Below are positions 35,124 to 43,635 of a DNA stretch of 64,000 bases, piece by piece (the first letter of the stretch is position 1; every line of letters begins with the position of its first letter). Origin of the DNA: Deltaproteobacteria bacterium (GTDB lineage Bacteria > Myxococcota_A > UBA796 > UBA2385); contig JAEUKK010000039.1 of assembly GCA_016792625.1 (NCBI GenBank), forward strand, positions 25,260 to 89,259, written 5' to 3'. Made by a program: the position numbers and the translations under genes. Under the pieces are notes generated by a model. The model ran no database searches. It worked only from the letters and a program-made list of their open reading frames with translations, and was not told the DNA's origin.

Positions 35124-35414
35124 GTGGGCGTGCTGTCGAGGCTGAAGAAGCGGGTGGGCGGCACGGCCCGCCTCGCCAAAGATGCGCTGAGCGCGCTGAC
35201 CTCGTCGCGCGCCCCTGACGCGGGCGCAGGCCCCGCCGCGGCGGCCACCACCGCGGCGCCCACCGCGGCGCCCATCACACCAGCGCCACCCGCGCCGGTC
35301 GACGCCACCGACCGCACCGGCGAGCGCCTCTGGTACCTGGACGGCCAGCAAGCCGACGCGGGCTGGGAGCAGACCAACCCCGCCGAGGCCCCCGAGCCCC
35401 GCGGCGCGCGCTGA
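35124..35414 (+). CDS. Small Ala/Pro-rich protein with a C-terminal WYLDGQ...GWEQTNP motif
   Basis: A 96-residue protein: a basic amphipathic N-terminus (MGVLSRLKKRVGGTARLAKD), an Ala/Thr/Pro linker and a conserved-looking C-terminal patch (ERLWYLDGQQADAGWEQTNP). The GTG start 35124 has GGAG at 35113-35116. It starts 26 bases after the second radical SAM gene on the same strand, so it may be a partner or substrate of that pair, but nothing in the sequence proves it. It could also be an adaptor with the basic helix bound to membrane. Confidence 0.6.
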   Translation: MGVLSRLKKRVGGTARLAKDALSALTSSRAPDAGAGPAAAATTAAPTAAPITPAPPAPVDATDRTGERLWYLDGQQADAGWEQTNPAEAPEPRGAR

Positions 35415-35443
35415 GCGGCGGGGCGCACCAAAGGGATTCAGCC

Positions 35444-38140
35444 ATGCCCGCCCGCCCACACCTGCGCACGCAGCGGTCTGGCGCCTCGCACCTGGGGGCC
35501 GTGGCCTTGGGGTGGCTGGGCTTCGGGGCGCTCGGCCTCGTCCTCCCCCGTCGGGCCGCCGCCCTGCCCGCTTGGTCCTGCCCAGCGGGCACGGTGCAGC
35601 GGGTCGACCTGCTGCCCGAGGGCGGCAGCCGCGAGTGGTGCGAGGGCGATGGCGCCCTCGGCGAAGGGCCGGTGCGCGAGCGGAGCGCCGACGGCGCGCT
35701 CCTCCTCGAGGGCCAGCAGCGGGCGGGGTCCCCGGTCGGGAGCTGGCGCCGCCCCGTGCCCGGCGGCCCGCCGCTGGTCGGCCCCATGGGCCCCGATGGC
35801 CCGACCGGCGTCTGGCGGGCGAAAGGGCCGGATGGTCGAGAGCTGCGGGTGGTCCACCACGGGCGGATCCAGCCCCTGCCCGGCCCGGCAGCCGAGCAGC
35901 CAGAGGGCTGGGCACGCCCCGAGCCGCTCCGGCCCGCGGCCGTCGCCGACGCGGGCCACCTCTGGCTGCTCTCCGCCGACCAGGCGCTGCGCGTGGACCC
36001 AGGCAGCGGGGCCGTGACGGCGCGTTTTGGGCTGGCCGAGCGCCTGCGCCCGGGGGCCATCACCACCGCCGAGGGCGATCTGGTCGGCGTGACCCAGAGC
36101 GGCGGCGTGCTCGTCCTGCGCGCTGATCGCAGCCTGCGGGCCCACAGCCCGCTCGGCTACACCCACGCCGCCCCGCTCGGCCCCGACCTCGACCCCGCCG
36201 CCGTTCTGGTGCGCGACGGCGCCGGCTACCTCGCGGTCATCGACCCCGAGACCGGGGCCCGGCGCTGGCGCAGCGCGCTGTCCACCGCCGCGCTCGCCCC
36301 CGCCGTGCGCGCCGAGGCGGGCCTGGCCCTGACCACCCGCGACGCGCGCCTCTGGGCCTTGCGCCTCGCCGACGGCGGGGCCGCCTGGAGCCTGCGCCTC
36401 GCCGCGCCGGCCCACGCGCTGATTGACCTCGACGACGGCGATCTGCTCGTGGTCGAGCAGGGCGGTTGGATGGAGCGGGTCGGCCTCGACGGTACGGCCC
36501 GTTGGCGCACCCGCGCTCCCCTCGGCGAGGGCACGCAGCTCGCCGTCGGCGGCGGGCAGCTCGCCATCTACAGCCCAAGCGCCCTGACCCTCGTCGACCT
36601 CGACGCCGGGGTGGTGGGGCCGCCGCGCGCGCCGCCCGCGGGCCGCCGCTGGGCCGCCGCGGCCGCCTCGGAGGTGGGCCTGCGGATCTGCCACCGCGGC
36701 CCCACCGCGGTCGCCTGCGCGCCCCTCCCCTCGCTCGACCAGCCGTGGACCGCGCCCCTGCGCCCCGGCGACGGCCTCGCCCTCCTCCCCGCCGGGCTGC
36801 TGGTGCTGCCGAGCGAAGGTGGCGTGCAGCACGTCGATGCCGCCATCGCTGCCCTGGCCCAGGGCCGGCCCGAAGAGGGCCTCAGCGTCGAGGCCAGCGG
36901 CGCCAGCCCGCTCGTCTGGTGGGCCAGCCCCCTGCGCGGCCCCCTCGGCGAGGCGCTGGACGGCGCCTTTGAGGGCGACTTGGCCGAGGCGGCGCTCCTC
37001 CGCTTGCGGCCTGACGACGGTGGTGCAGGCTGCGCGGACACCGCCGGCGCCGCGCTCCTCCCCCCTCCTCCTCCGCCCGACCCGGCGCTCGTCCCCGAAG
37101 ACGCCCTCGCCGCCGCGCTCCCCGAGGTCGAGCTCTGGCCGGCGCCCGGGGACGGCCCGCTGCGCCCCGCCGCGCCCTGGGAGGCCACCCTGCGCGCCGA
37201 GGAGTCCTGGCGGCGCTTCACCCTGCCCTGGTGGCCCACCCTCGAAAATGTCGTCCCTGACGACGGTGACGGCGCCCTCGCCGCCGCGCTGGACGCCGCG
37301 CTGCGCTGTACCGGCCCCGGCCTGCGGCTGCGCGGCACGCTGTTCCTGACCGATGGCTACGTCCGCCGCAGCTACCACGGCGCGATCAGCCTGCGCCCGG
37401 TGGAGGGGGCTGAGGGCGAGGGCTGCGCGCTCTGGACCACCCACGACGAGGTCGAGCTGGGGCTCTACTCCTCACCGACCGCGCCGGCGCGCATCGAAGG
37501 TGCGCTGGTCGCCGAAGGCCGGGGGCCCGAGGCCTGGGCCGAGCCCGACGAAGATCTGCTGCCTATCGGCGAGCTCGACGCCCCTTGGCGCATCGAGCTG
37601 CAGCTGCCCGGCGAGGGCGCGCCCCGCACCATCCAGGCGCCCGCCGGCTGGTGGGCCGGGGTGGACCCGCAAGACGTCCGGGGCCCGAGCTGGGTGCTGC
37701 GCGCCCCCGGCGTGCCCCTGTACAGCCCGGAAGACGGGGACGCCGTGCTGCTGCGCCTGCCCATCGAGGGCATCGCCCCGGCCCAAGCAGAGGAGCCCGA
37801 GGGCGCGGCGACGGACGGCGAAGCCGACAGCGCGGCGGGCCCGCTCGGCCGGTGGGAGCTCTGGGCGTTCACGACGCCGGTCATGCCCACCAGCGCGCTG
37901 CTCTGGAGGAGGGAGGGCTGCGCCGCCGCGCCTGGGGCCACCCCACCGCAGGCGCCCGTGGCGCAGGCCGCGCTGCCTGAGGCCGCCGGGCCAGGGCCCG
38001 AAGCGCAGACCGCCGAGGCCGCGATGGGCGAAGAGGCGCCGCCGGCCCGCACGCCCAGCCGCCGCGAGATCCGGGCGGCGAAGCGCGCCGACCCCGTGAT
38101 CATGGTCGACGGCGTGCCCGTCGTGCCCGCCCCGCGCTGA
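35444..38140 (+). CDS. Secreted protein with PQQ-like beta-propeller region
   Basis: An 898-residue protein with an N-terminal signal or anchor (hydrophobic residues 15-40), a short region of G/E/D-rich strands with MORN-like spacing (residues 45-140), and from about 150 to 500 repeated strand units of the type WLLSADQALRVDPGSGAV and YLAVIDPETGARRWRS, the pattern of PQQ/WD-type propellers. The C-terminal 350 residues are Ala/Pro-rich with a Trp-containing fold and a basic tail (RREIRAAKR). No enzyme motif is visible. It is probably a periplasmic or surface binding protein. It is convergent with the next gene; only nine bases separate the stops. Confidence 0.65.
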   Translation: MPARPHLRTQRSGASHLGAVALGWLGFGALGLVLPRRAAALPAWSCPAGTVQRVDLLPEGGSREWCEGDGALGEGPVRERSADGALLLEGQQRAGSPVGSWRRPVPGGPPLVGPMGPDGPTGVWRAKGPDGRELRVVHHGRIQPLPGPAAEQPEGWARPEPLRPAAVADAGHLWLLSADQALRVDPGSGAVTARFGLAERLRPGAITTAEGDLVGVTQSGGVLVLRADRSLRAHSPLGYTHAAPLGPDLDPAAVLVRDGAGYLAVIDPETGARRWRSALSTAALAPAVRAEAGLALTTRDARLWALRLADGGAAWSLRLAAPAHALIDLDDGDLLVVEQGGWMERVGLDGTARWRTRAPLGEGTQLAVGGGQLAIYSPSALTLVDLDAGVVGPPRAPPAGRRWAAAAASEVGLRICHRGPTAVACAPLPSLDQPWTAPLRPGDGLALLPAGLLVLPSEGGVQHVDAAIAALAQGRPEEGLSVEASGASPLVWWASPLRGPLGEALDGAFEGDLAEAALLRLRPDDGGAGCADTAGAALLPPPPPPDPALVPEDALAAALPEVELWPAPGDGPLRPAAPWEATLRAEESWRRFTLPWWPTLENVVPDDGDGALAAALDAALRCTGPGLRLRGTLFLTDGYVRRSYHGAISLRPVEGAEGEGCALWTTHDEVELGLYSSPTAPARIEGALVAEGRGPEAWAEPDEDLLPIGELDAPWRIELQLPGEGAPRTIQAPAGWWAGVDPQDVRGPSWVLRAPGVPLYSPEDGDAVLLRLPIEGIAPAQAEEPEGAATDGEADSAAGPLGRWELWAFTTPVMPTSALLWRREGCAAAPGATPPQAPVAQAALPEAAGPGPEAQTAEAAMGEEAPPARTPSRREIRAAKRADPVIMVDGVPVVPAPR

Positions 38141-38149
38141 GCCGCGGCC

Positions 38150-39538
38150 TCAGAGCAGCGGCTGGCCGAGGTTCAGCGGGCCTTGCAGGGCGCCGGCGGC
38201 CCGCGGCGGCAGGCTCTTCATGAGCTGGTCGAAGGGGACCGAGCTCTCCATTCGCAGCACGGCCTGCTCCGCCTCGGCCCGCAAGCCCACCCGCAGGTCG
38301 ACCGAAGCGCCCTCCTCCAGGCCCAGCAGCGCGCCGGGCAGCGCGCCGATGAGGGCGACGTGGTGCGCGGCAGCCCAGGCCTGCGCCTCGGCGCCCAACC
38401 AGGGCGCGCCCCCCGCGCTCCCGACCCCGAGCATGCTGTCGACGCTGGTGCTGAACAGGAGCAGGCCGTCCGCCGCCCGCAGCGTGATCGCCTCTTTGCG
38501 CCGGACGAGGCTCACCCTCCAGGTCGAGCGGTCGATGCGGATGGGCGCGGCGCCCCCTTGCTCGAGCAGCTCGTCGGACATGGCGCGCACCGCGGCGTTC
38601 AGCATGCGTCGGCTCCGCCACCGGGAGCCGCGCGCGCCGTCGGCCCCGGTGGGGATCGCGCCGATCATCTCCACCCCGCCCAGCGGACCTTTGCCGAAGC
38701 GCACGACCATGCCCGCGCCGGGGACCCGGTCGTCTCCGAGCTTTTGGCGGCCCTCGGCCAGCCCGCTTCGGACCTTCGGGGGCAGCGGCAGCCGGGCCAT
38801 GGCGTCGAAGAGCTCGGCGGGCGCGGCGCCGAGCGTGAACACAGCGACCGAGGCGCCGGGGCTCTCGACCACCACCGGCGGGATGATCGGCGGCGGGGTG
38901 ATCGGCTGCCCGCGCTGCAGCCGGAGCTCGAGGCTGCGCATGTCCTTCGCGAACCAAACGATGGCCGCGTCAAAGTCGCCGCCGCCCAACAGGCCCACGC
39001 TGCGGGTGTCGGCATAGGCGCCGCAGCCGCCCCGCGCGCGCAGCCCGCCGACCACCGCGTCGGCCGAGGGCAGGGGGCCCGCGCCGCCGCCGCCGAAGCG
39101 GCGCTCGTAGACCACGGCGCCCGCGGCGTCGATCTGGATTGACTCGGCGTAGGTGGCGCCCGCCTTGCGGAGCAGCGGGGCCTCGCCGACCCAGCCGTCC
39201 GACCGCAGATGCTCGACCAGCGCGCCAATCTCGCTGGGCTTGGCGCGGAGGGCGACGCGGGTGGCCCCGTCGGCCCGCACCAGCAGCTCGATCGGCCCGG
39301 TCGAATCGAGGCCGGGCATCCCCACCATCGCCGCCACGCCGACCTGCGAGAGCGCGGGGATGAGCGGGGTCTCGCGGGTGGACGCGCTGAAGATCCCGGC
39401 CTCTTCGCACCAGATGGCCCCAAGCACACGGTCGGGCTCGCCCGCGGGCGGGGCGGCGCGCGCAGGGCCCGCGAGCAGCGCAGCCGCGCCGAGCAGCGCG
39501 GGAGCAAAGGGCAGGACGGGGAGGGTGCGGCGGGGCAT
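38150..39538 (-). CDS. Secreted protein of unknown function
   Basis: A 462-residue protein with a clear signal peptide (MPRRTLPVLPFAPALLGAAALLAGPARAAPP). ATG 39538 is preferred to the in-frame TTG 39550 because GGAG is correctly spaced upstream of it. The mature protein has mixed alpha/beta character, two cysteines near residue 175 and near the N-terminus (GAIWCEEAG, GGCGAYAD) and no recognised domain. It looks like the DUF3352-type periplasmic proteins seen in some Myxococcota, but I cannot confirm this. It lies between a propeller protein and a histidine kinase without obvious coupling to either. Confidence 0.6.
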   Translation of the reverse strand: MPRRTLPVLPFAPALLGAAALLAGPARAAPPAGEPDRVLGAIWCEEAGIFSASTRETPLIPALSQVGVAAMVGMPGLDSTGPIELLVRADGATRVALRAKPSEIGALVEHLRSDGWVGEAPLLRKAGATYAESIQIDAAGAVVYERRFGGGGAGPLPSADAVVGGLRARGGCGAYADTRSVGLLGGGDFDAAIVWFAKDMRSLELRLQRGQPITPPPIIPPVVVESPGASVAVFTLGAAPAELFDAMARLPLPPKVRSGLAEGRQKLGDDRVPGAGMVVRFGKGPLGGVEMIGAIPTGADGARGSRWRSRRMLNAAVRAMSDELLEQGGAAPIRIDRSTWRVSLVRRKEAITLRAADGLLLFSTSVDSMLGVGSAGGAPWLGAEAQAWAAAHHVALIGALPGALLGLEEGASVDLRVGLRAEAEQAVLRMESSVPFDQLMKSLPPRAAGALQGPLNLGQPLL

Positions 39539-39588
39539 GGCGGGCTCCAAAGCTGCGGTGAGCCTACCCTGACCCCAACGCCCCGCGC

Positions 39589-42000
39589 TCAGTTCACCGG
39601 CGCGTCGTCGGCGAGGCTGTCTTCGATGTGGTGCAGGAGCGCGCTCGGCCGGAAGGGCTTGGTCAGCAGCCGCCCCGCGGGGATCGGCGCGCCGGAGCGG
39701 CGGCCGAGGTCGGCCGGCGAGTAGCCGGTGATGTAGAGCACCGAGAGCCGGCCCTGGTGGGTCTGCAGCGCGTGGTAGAGCTCCACGCCATTCATGCCGG
39801 GCAGCACCAGGTCGGTGAGCAGCAGGTCGACGAGGCGGCCGCGGGCCAGGGCGAGGGCCTGCTCGGGGGTCGCGGCGTCGAGGATGGTGTAGCCGCCTTT
39901 ACGCAGGGTCTCGACCACCGCAATGCGCACCTGCTCGTCATCTTCGACGACGAGGATGGTGCCGCCCCGCCGCGGGAGGGGCGCGGGCGGGGCGGACGGG
40001 GCGGACGGGGCGGACGGGGCGGATGGCGCGGGCGCGCCCGCGACGGGACCACCAGCGACGGGCGCGCTCGGCAGGGGGTTGGCCCGCCGCTCCAACGGGA
40101 GCTTCAGCTCGAAGCGGGTCCCCGCACCGGGCGTGGACCGCAGGCCGATCTCCCCTCCCCAGCCTCGCACGAGGGCCGCGCAGGTCGACAGGCCGAGCCC
40201 CGTGCCCCGGTCCTCACCCTTGGTGGTGAAGAAGGGCTCAAAGACGCGGGCCTGGGTGGCCGCGTCCATGCCGCAGCCGGTGTCGGCCACCACGAGGCGC
40301 ACGAGCCGCGCCGCCGGATCGGCCTCGGTCTCGATGCGCAGCACGCCGCCGCCTTGCATCGCGTCCCGGGCGTTGACCATCAGGTTCATCAGCACCTGGC
40401 TGAGCTCGTCGGCGTCGAGGTTGACCCAGACCGGGCGCGGCGTCAGCTCGAGGTGCACGGCGATGTGCTCGCCGAGGAGCTTGCCGGTGGCGACCGCGTT
40501 GCGTCGCACCAGCTCGTTGAGGTCGTGCAGGCCGCCCCGCGGCGCGCGCTTGCGGCCATAGTCGAGCAGCTGCCGGGCGGTGGCGCCAGCGCGCTCGGCC
40601 GCCAGCTCGATCTCGCGGAGGTCCTCGTGCGCCGGGTCGTCGGTGGGCAAGGACTCGCGGACCACCGCCGCGTAGGACATGATGACCTGGACGTAATTGT
40701 TGAAGTCGTGGGCGATGCCGCCGGCCAGCAGGCCGATGGGCTCCATCCGCTGGGCGCGGTGCAGCTGCTGGTCCTTGTGGCGGAGGGCCTCGGCGTCGCG
40801 CGCCCGGGCGATCACCGCCGCGGCGAGCTGGGCCATGCTGTGCAGGAGCTGCTTGTCCTCGCGGCTCGGCGCGCCGCCCCGCGGCTGGTCGAGCACGCCG
40901 AGCAGGCCCCAGGCCCGCCGCGGGCTCCCCAGCCCGACCACCATGCCCAGCCGCAGCCCGAGCTCACGCAGCTCGGCGGGCTGGGCGTCACCAGCCCCGA
41001 GCGCGGTGGTGGCCGCCCGATCAGCGGCGGCGCGCAGGCTCTCGTGGGGCCCGAGCCCGCCGATGCGGACGGCGTCGGGGCCGTAGGCGACCACCACCGA
41101 CCAGCCCCCGTCGGCGCGGGCGGCGAGGAGGACCACCCCCGCGGCGTTGAGCGCCTTGCTCGCACTGGCGCAGAGGGCGAGCAGGGTGGAGCGGGCCTCG
41201 ACGTCCAAGGCGACCGTCGAGGCCCCGTCCGGGCCGCGGGCCAGGTCGACCTCGGGCGCCAGCGCCTCGCGCGCGACACGGGTCAGGGTCGCTTGGTGGC
41301 GGATGCGCTCCAGCTCGGCCGCCCGGGCGGCGTGCAGCTCGGCCACCAGCGCCGCGAGCTGGGCCTCACCCCGGACCTCGCCCGACCGCGCGGACCGCAG
41401 GTCGTGGTCGTGCAGCGCCCCGCACCAGATGATCAGGCCGAAGGCCTCGACGATCAGGAGCGGATCGGCCCAAAGCGGCAGGCGGAGCGCGCCGCCGCTC
41501 GGCGCCAGGGGGCCGGCCAAAATGAACAGCCCGCCGGCGATCACCGGCAGCAGCCCGAGCAGCCAGCGCCACCCGATGAAGAGCGCGGTGTAGGCGCCGA
41601 GGGCGAAGAGGCTGGGCAGGGCCCCGCTGTCGAGGCCGCCGGTGGCCGCGATCAGCGGCAGGTTCGTGGCGAGGGCGCCGGCCACCATGAGCTGCGCAGA
41701 GGTGCGGCGGTGCCCCCGGCGGCTCAGCGGGAGCGCAAAAGCCGCGGCCACAAACAGCGGCAGGTGCAGCAAAGCCAAGCCGGCCGGGTCGCCGCAGATC
41801 AGCAGCAGGCGCAGCGACACCAGCAGCGCCGCCCCGCCGAGGAGCAGCCGCATGCGGTCGGGCCCGCTCGGGGACCGGCGGGTGCGGATCGGCTGGCCGC
41901 TGGTCGACGCCACAAGGTCCTCGCGGTGTGGAGGGGGCTGGGACCGCCAACTGGGGTCCCATCGGACGGGCGCCGCTGAACTGAAGCTGCCCTGTCGCAT
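39589..42000 (-). CDS. Hybrid sensor histidine kinase with C-terminal receiver domain
   Basis: An 803-residue two-component protein. Six hydrophobic segments (about residues 50-210) form the membrane sensor, followed by a GAF-like region (about 240-410). The kinase core has H-box GGIAHDFNNYVQVI near residue 432, N-box NLMVNARDAM, G1 DTGCGMD and G2 GTGLGLS. A Ser/Ala/Pro linker built from nine-base repeats leads to a receiver domain (TILVVEDDEQVR, phospho-Asp in LLLTDLVLPGM near residue 729). No output domain is present, so it would signal through another partner. ATG 42000 follows GGAGAAAG; ATG 41853 is an alternative. It is divergent from the selenoprotein gene. Confidence 0.9.
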   Translation of the reverse strand: MRQGSFSSAAPVRWDPSWRSQPPPHREDLVASTSGQPIRTRRSPSGPDRMRLLLGGAALLVSLRLLLICGDPAGLALLHLPLFVAAAFALPLSRRGHRRTSAQLMVAGALATNLPLIAATGGLDSGALPSLFALGAYTALFIGWRWLLGLLPVIAGGLFILAGPLAPSGGALRLPLWADPLLIVEAFGLIIWCGALHDHDLRSARSGEVRGEAQLAALVAELHAARAAELERIRHQATLTRVAREALAPEVDLARGPDGASTVALDVEARSTLLALCASASKALNAAGVVLLAARADGGWSVVVAYGPDAVRIGGLGPHESLRAAADRAATTALGAGDAQPAELRELGLRLGMVVGLGSPRRAWGLLGVLDQPRGGAPSREDKQLLHSMAQLAAAVIARARDAEALRHKDQQLHRAQRMEPIGLLAGGIAHDFNNYVQVIMSYAAVVRESLPTDDPAHEDLREIELAAERAGATARQLLDYGRKRAPRGGLHDLNELVRRNAVATGKLLGEHIAVHLELTPRPVWVNLDADELSQVLMNLMVNARDAMQGGGVLRIETEADPAARLVRLVVADTGCGMDAATQARVFEPFFTTKGEDRGTGLGLSTCAALVRGWGGEIGLRSTPGAGTRFELKLPLERRANPLPSAPVAGGPVAGAPAPSAPSAPSAPSAPPAPLPRRGGTILVVEDDEQVRIAVVETLRKGGYTILDAATPEQALALARGRLVDLLLTDLVLPGMNGVELYHALQTHQGRLSVLYITGYSPADLGRRSGAPIPAGRLLTKPFRPSALLHHIEDSLADDAPVN

Positions 42001-42053
42001 CTTTCTCCGCGCGGAGGGCCCGCGGGTACTGCCAAGCCGCGGCGCCGCCGAAG

Positions 42054-42065
42054 ATCCACGTGGAT
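42054..42065. promoter_or_regulatory. Perfect 12-bp palindrome between histidine kinase and selenoprotein genes
   Basis: ATCCACGTGGAT, symmetric and within the 189-base divergent region. It lies 54 bases upstream of the kinase start and 124 bases upstream of the selenoprotein start, next to an AT-rich stretch (42062-42083). It is a candidate operator; no regulator can be assigned. Confidence 0.35.
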
Positions 42066-42189
42066 ACACCACTTTCAATGTTCCACGAGCGGCGAGGGCA
42101 GCGGAGCGCCGCGGGGCGCGGTGGCGCAGGGCGGCCGCCCCTCGCGCGCCTCGCCGCCGCTGCGCTACGATGGGCGCCTCGGAGGCCCC

Positions 42190-42729
42190 ATGAACAGACG
42201 CCCCTCCGCCGCGCCGCTGCTGGCCGCGGCCCTCCTCCTGCCCGCCTGCGTCGCCAAGGGGGTCGACAGCGGGGCCCCGGTGCTCGGCGACACCCCCTCC
42301 GCTTGGCTGTTGGTCGACGAGAACCTCAGCTCGGCGAGCGCCGGCGAAGAGCGCGGCCCGATGACCGAGCGCGGCCACGTGAGCGCGTGGTACTTCGGCC
42401 ACTCGACGTGAGGCTACTGCAGTAGCCAGTTTGGCTACCTCAACGAGATGCAGGCCGTTCTCGACGAAGACGAGGCGGTCATCCTGGGCGTGAACGCGGC
42501 CGGCCTCGAGGCGGGGAACGTCACGGTCACCACCGACCGCACCCTCCCCTGGCTGCAGGACACCGACTCTGTCGACGCCTGGGGCGCGTGGGGCGTGACT
42601 TGGCGCGATGTGTGGGTGCTCGACCCCGATGGTGTGCTGGTCGGGATCATGAACCTCACCGAGCATGACCTGTCTGTGCCCGAGAACTTCGCCGCCCTGC
42701 GTGAGCTCATCGAATCGGCCGACGACTGA
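42190..42729 (+). CDS. Thioredoxin-like lipoprotein, predicted selenoprotein (in-frame TGA = Sec74)
   Basis: Read through TGA at 42409-42411 this is one 179-residue protein. GGAGG (42181-42185) precedes ATG 42190; the signal peptide ends LLLPAC with lipid-modified Cys20. The TGA falls in FGHST-U-G-Y-C, exactly the first position of a thioredoxin CxxC motif, giving Sec74 and Cys77, and the frame then runs on without interruption to 42729 with coding character, including VWVLDPDGVLVG, the strand expected after the active site in TlpA/redoxin proteins. The usual cis-proline is not obvious. The predicted role is thiol or peroxide redox chemistry in the periplasm. A SECIS-like hairpin follows the TGA. 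The alternative is a pseudogene, which the maintained frame argues against. Confidence 0.82.
42412..42438 (+). promoter_or_regulatory. Bacterial SECIS-like hairpin directly after the Sec codon
   Basis: GTAGCC (42422-42427) and GGCTAC (42433-42438) form a six-pair stem with a five-base loop AGTTT. The loop starts 17 bases after the TGA and has G at its second position, both features reported for bacterial SECIS elements recognised by SelB. A second GGCTAC at 42412-42417 can pair with the same GTAGCC, giving a competing hairpin with loop TGCA. The region is also coding (Gly-Tyr-Cys-Ser-Ser-Gln-Phe-Gly-Tyr). Confidence 0.7.
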
Positions 42730-42827
42730 GCGGGGCCCCCGCGGCGGCGCGCCCCCAGCGTCGACCCGCCGCGGCGCCCTTGGCTCACCCAAGGGCGCGC
42801 GCTGTGGGCGTTCTCCGCATGTACACG

Positions 42828-42841
42828 CTTGACTTGTCAAG
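42828..42841. promoter_or_regulatory. CTTGAC-TT-GTCAAG dyad and flanking GTACAC repeats upstream of coiled-coil gene
   Basis: A 14-base inverted repeat lies about 38 bases upstream of ATG 42879 and contains TTGACT, a reasonable -35 box; a weak -10 (TACACC) follows at 42852. GTACAC occurs at 42821 and again at 42851, 30 bases apart. It is a candidate promoter/operator; weak evidence. Confidence 0.3.
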
Positions 42842-42878
42842 GCACCTTAGGTACACCCGCGGCTCAGGGGGAGCTCCC

Positions 42879-43580
42879 ATGTCCGCCGCCGCCCGCCTCG
42901 AGGAGCCGCTCGTGACCCACGCCCAGCCGAGCGCGCGCCCCGATGCGCACCTGACCCCCGATGAGCTGGCCGACGACGCGCCGACCGACCTGCCCGGCGG
43001 CCCGCCCGCGGCGCCCACCCTCCTGCCCGCGGCCGAAGATGACGAGGGCTTGGCGACTGAGGGCGGCCTGTTCGGGGGCGCGATGTCGCCCGAGGGCTGG
43101 GATGCCCCCGCCGAGGCCGAAGACGGCGCTTGGCGCCCCGACGGTGAGCTGGCGGCGAGCTTGACCGGCGAGGGTGGCCCCCCGGCCGCGGGCCCCGGCT
43201 GGCACCTCTCACCCGAGCCCGGCGAAGCGCCGCCGGTGCACGAGCTGCCGGTCGACGCGGTCCGGCCCGGCCTGGGCGGGGGCGGCGACCTCGAGGCCCT
43301 CCTGCTCGAGACCGAGAACCTCCGCCTGCGCCGCGAGCTGCACGAAGACCGCCGCCTGCGGGCCGAGGTCGAGGGGCAGCTCCACGAGCAGCGGGCCCGC
43401 CACGCCGCCGCCGAGGCCGAGGGCCGCGACTGGCGCGCCGCCGCCGCCGCCGCCGAGGCCCGCATCCAGCAGCTCGAGTGGAAGTTGGCCCACTACCAAG
43501 CCTTCGCCGAGTCTGGCTGGTGGGCGCGCCTGCGGGGCTGCCCGCCCTTCCACCCGCCGGCCCTGATCAAAGACAGCTGA
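42879..43580 (+). CDS. Acidic protein with C-terminal coiled coil, unknown function
   Basis: A 233-residue soluble protein. The first 145 residues are Asp/Glu/Pro/Gly-rich and probably disordered; residues about 145-215 form a strongly predicted coiled coil (LEALLLETENLRLRRELHED and onward, Arg/Glu/Ala heptads); the tail has WWARLRGCPPFHPP. ATG 42879 has GGGGGAG upstream. No domain is recognised. It may be a scaffold or polymer-associated protein. It follows the selenoprotein gene by 149 bases with its own candidate promoter. Confidence 0.65.
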   Translation: MSAAARLEEPLVTHAQPSARPDAHLTPDELADDAPTDLPGGPPAAPTLLPAAEDDEGLATEGGLFGGAMSPEGWDAPAEAEDGAWRPDGELAASLTGEGGPPAAGPGWHLSPEPGEAPPVHELPVDAVRPGLGGGGDLEALLLETENLRLRRELHEDRRLRAEVEGQLHEQRARHAAAEAEGRDWRAAAAAAEARIQQLEWKLAHYQAFAESGWWARLRGCPPFHPPALIKDS

Positions 43581-43635
43581 GGCGCAGGCCGCGGGCGAGC
43601 CCTCGTCGCCCCATCAGCCCCACCTCCGCGCCCGT

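Noticed and set aside
38141..38149. Terminator between the convergent propeller and unknown genes
   Set aside because: Only nine bases separate the stops; the short GC palindrome there is too small to be called a terminator.
42190..42729. Pseudogene with a premature stop instead of a selenoprotein
   Set aside because: The TGA is exactly at a CxxC first position, the frame continues with coding character, and a correctly placed hairpin follows. A random stop would not be expected to show all three. Still open until homologues are checked.
42448..42729. Separate 93-codon gene starting at an internal ATG after the TGA
   Set aside because: It lacks a ribosome binding site and begins inside a redoxin domain; it is better read as the second half of the selenoprotein.
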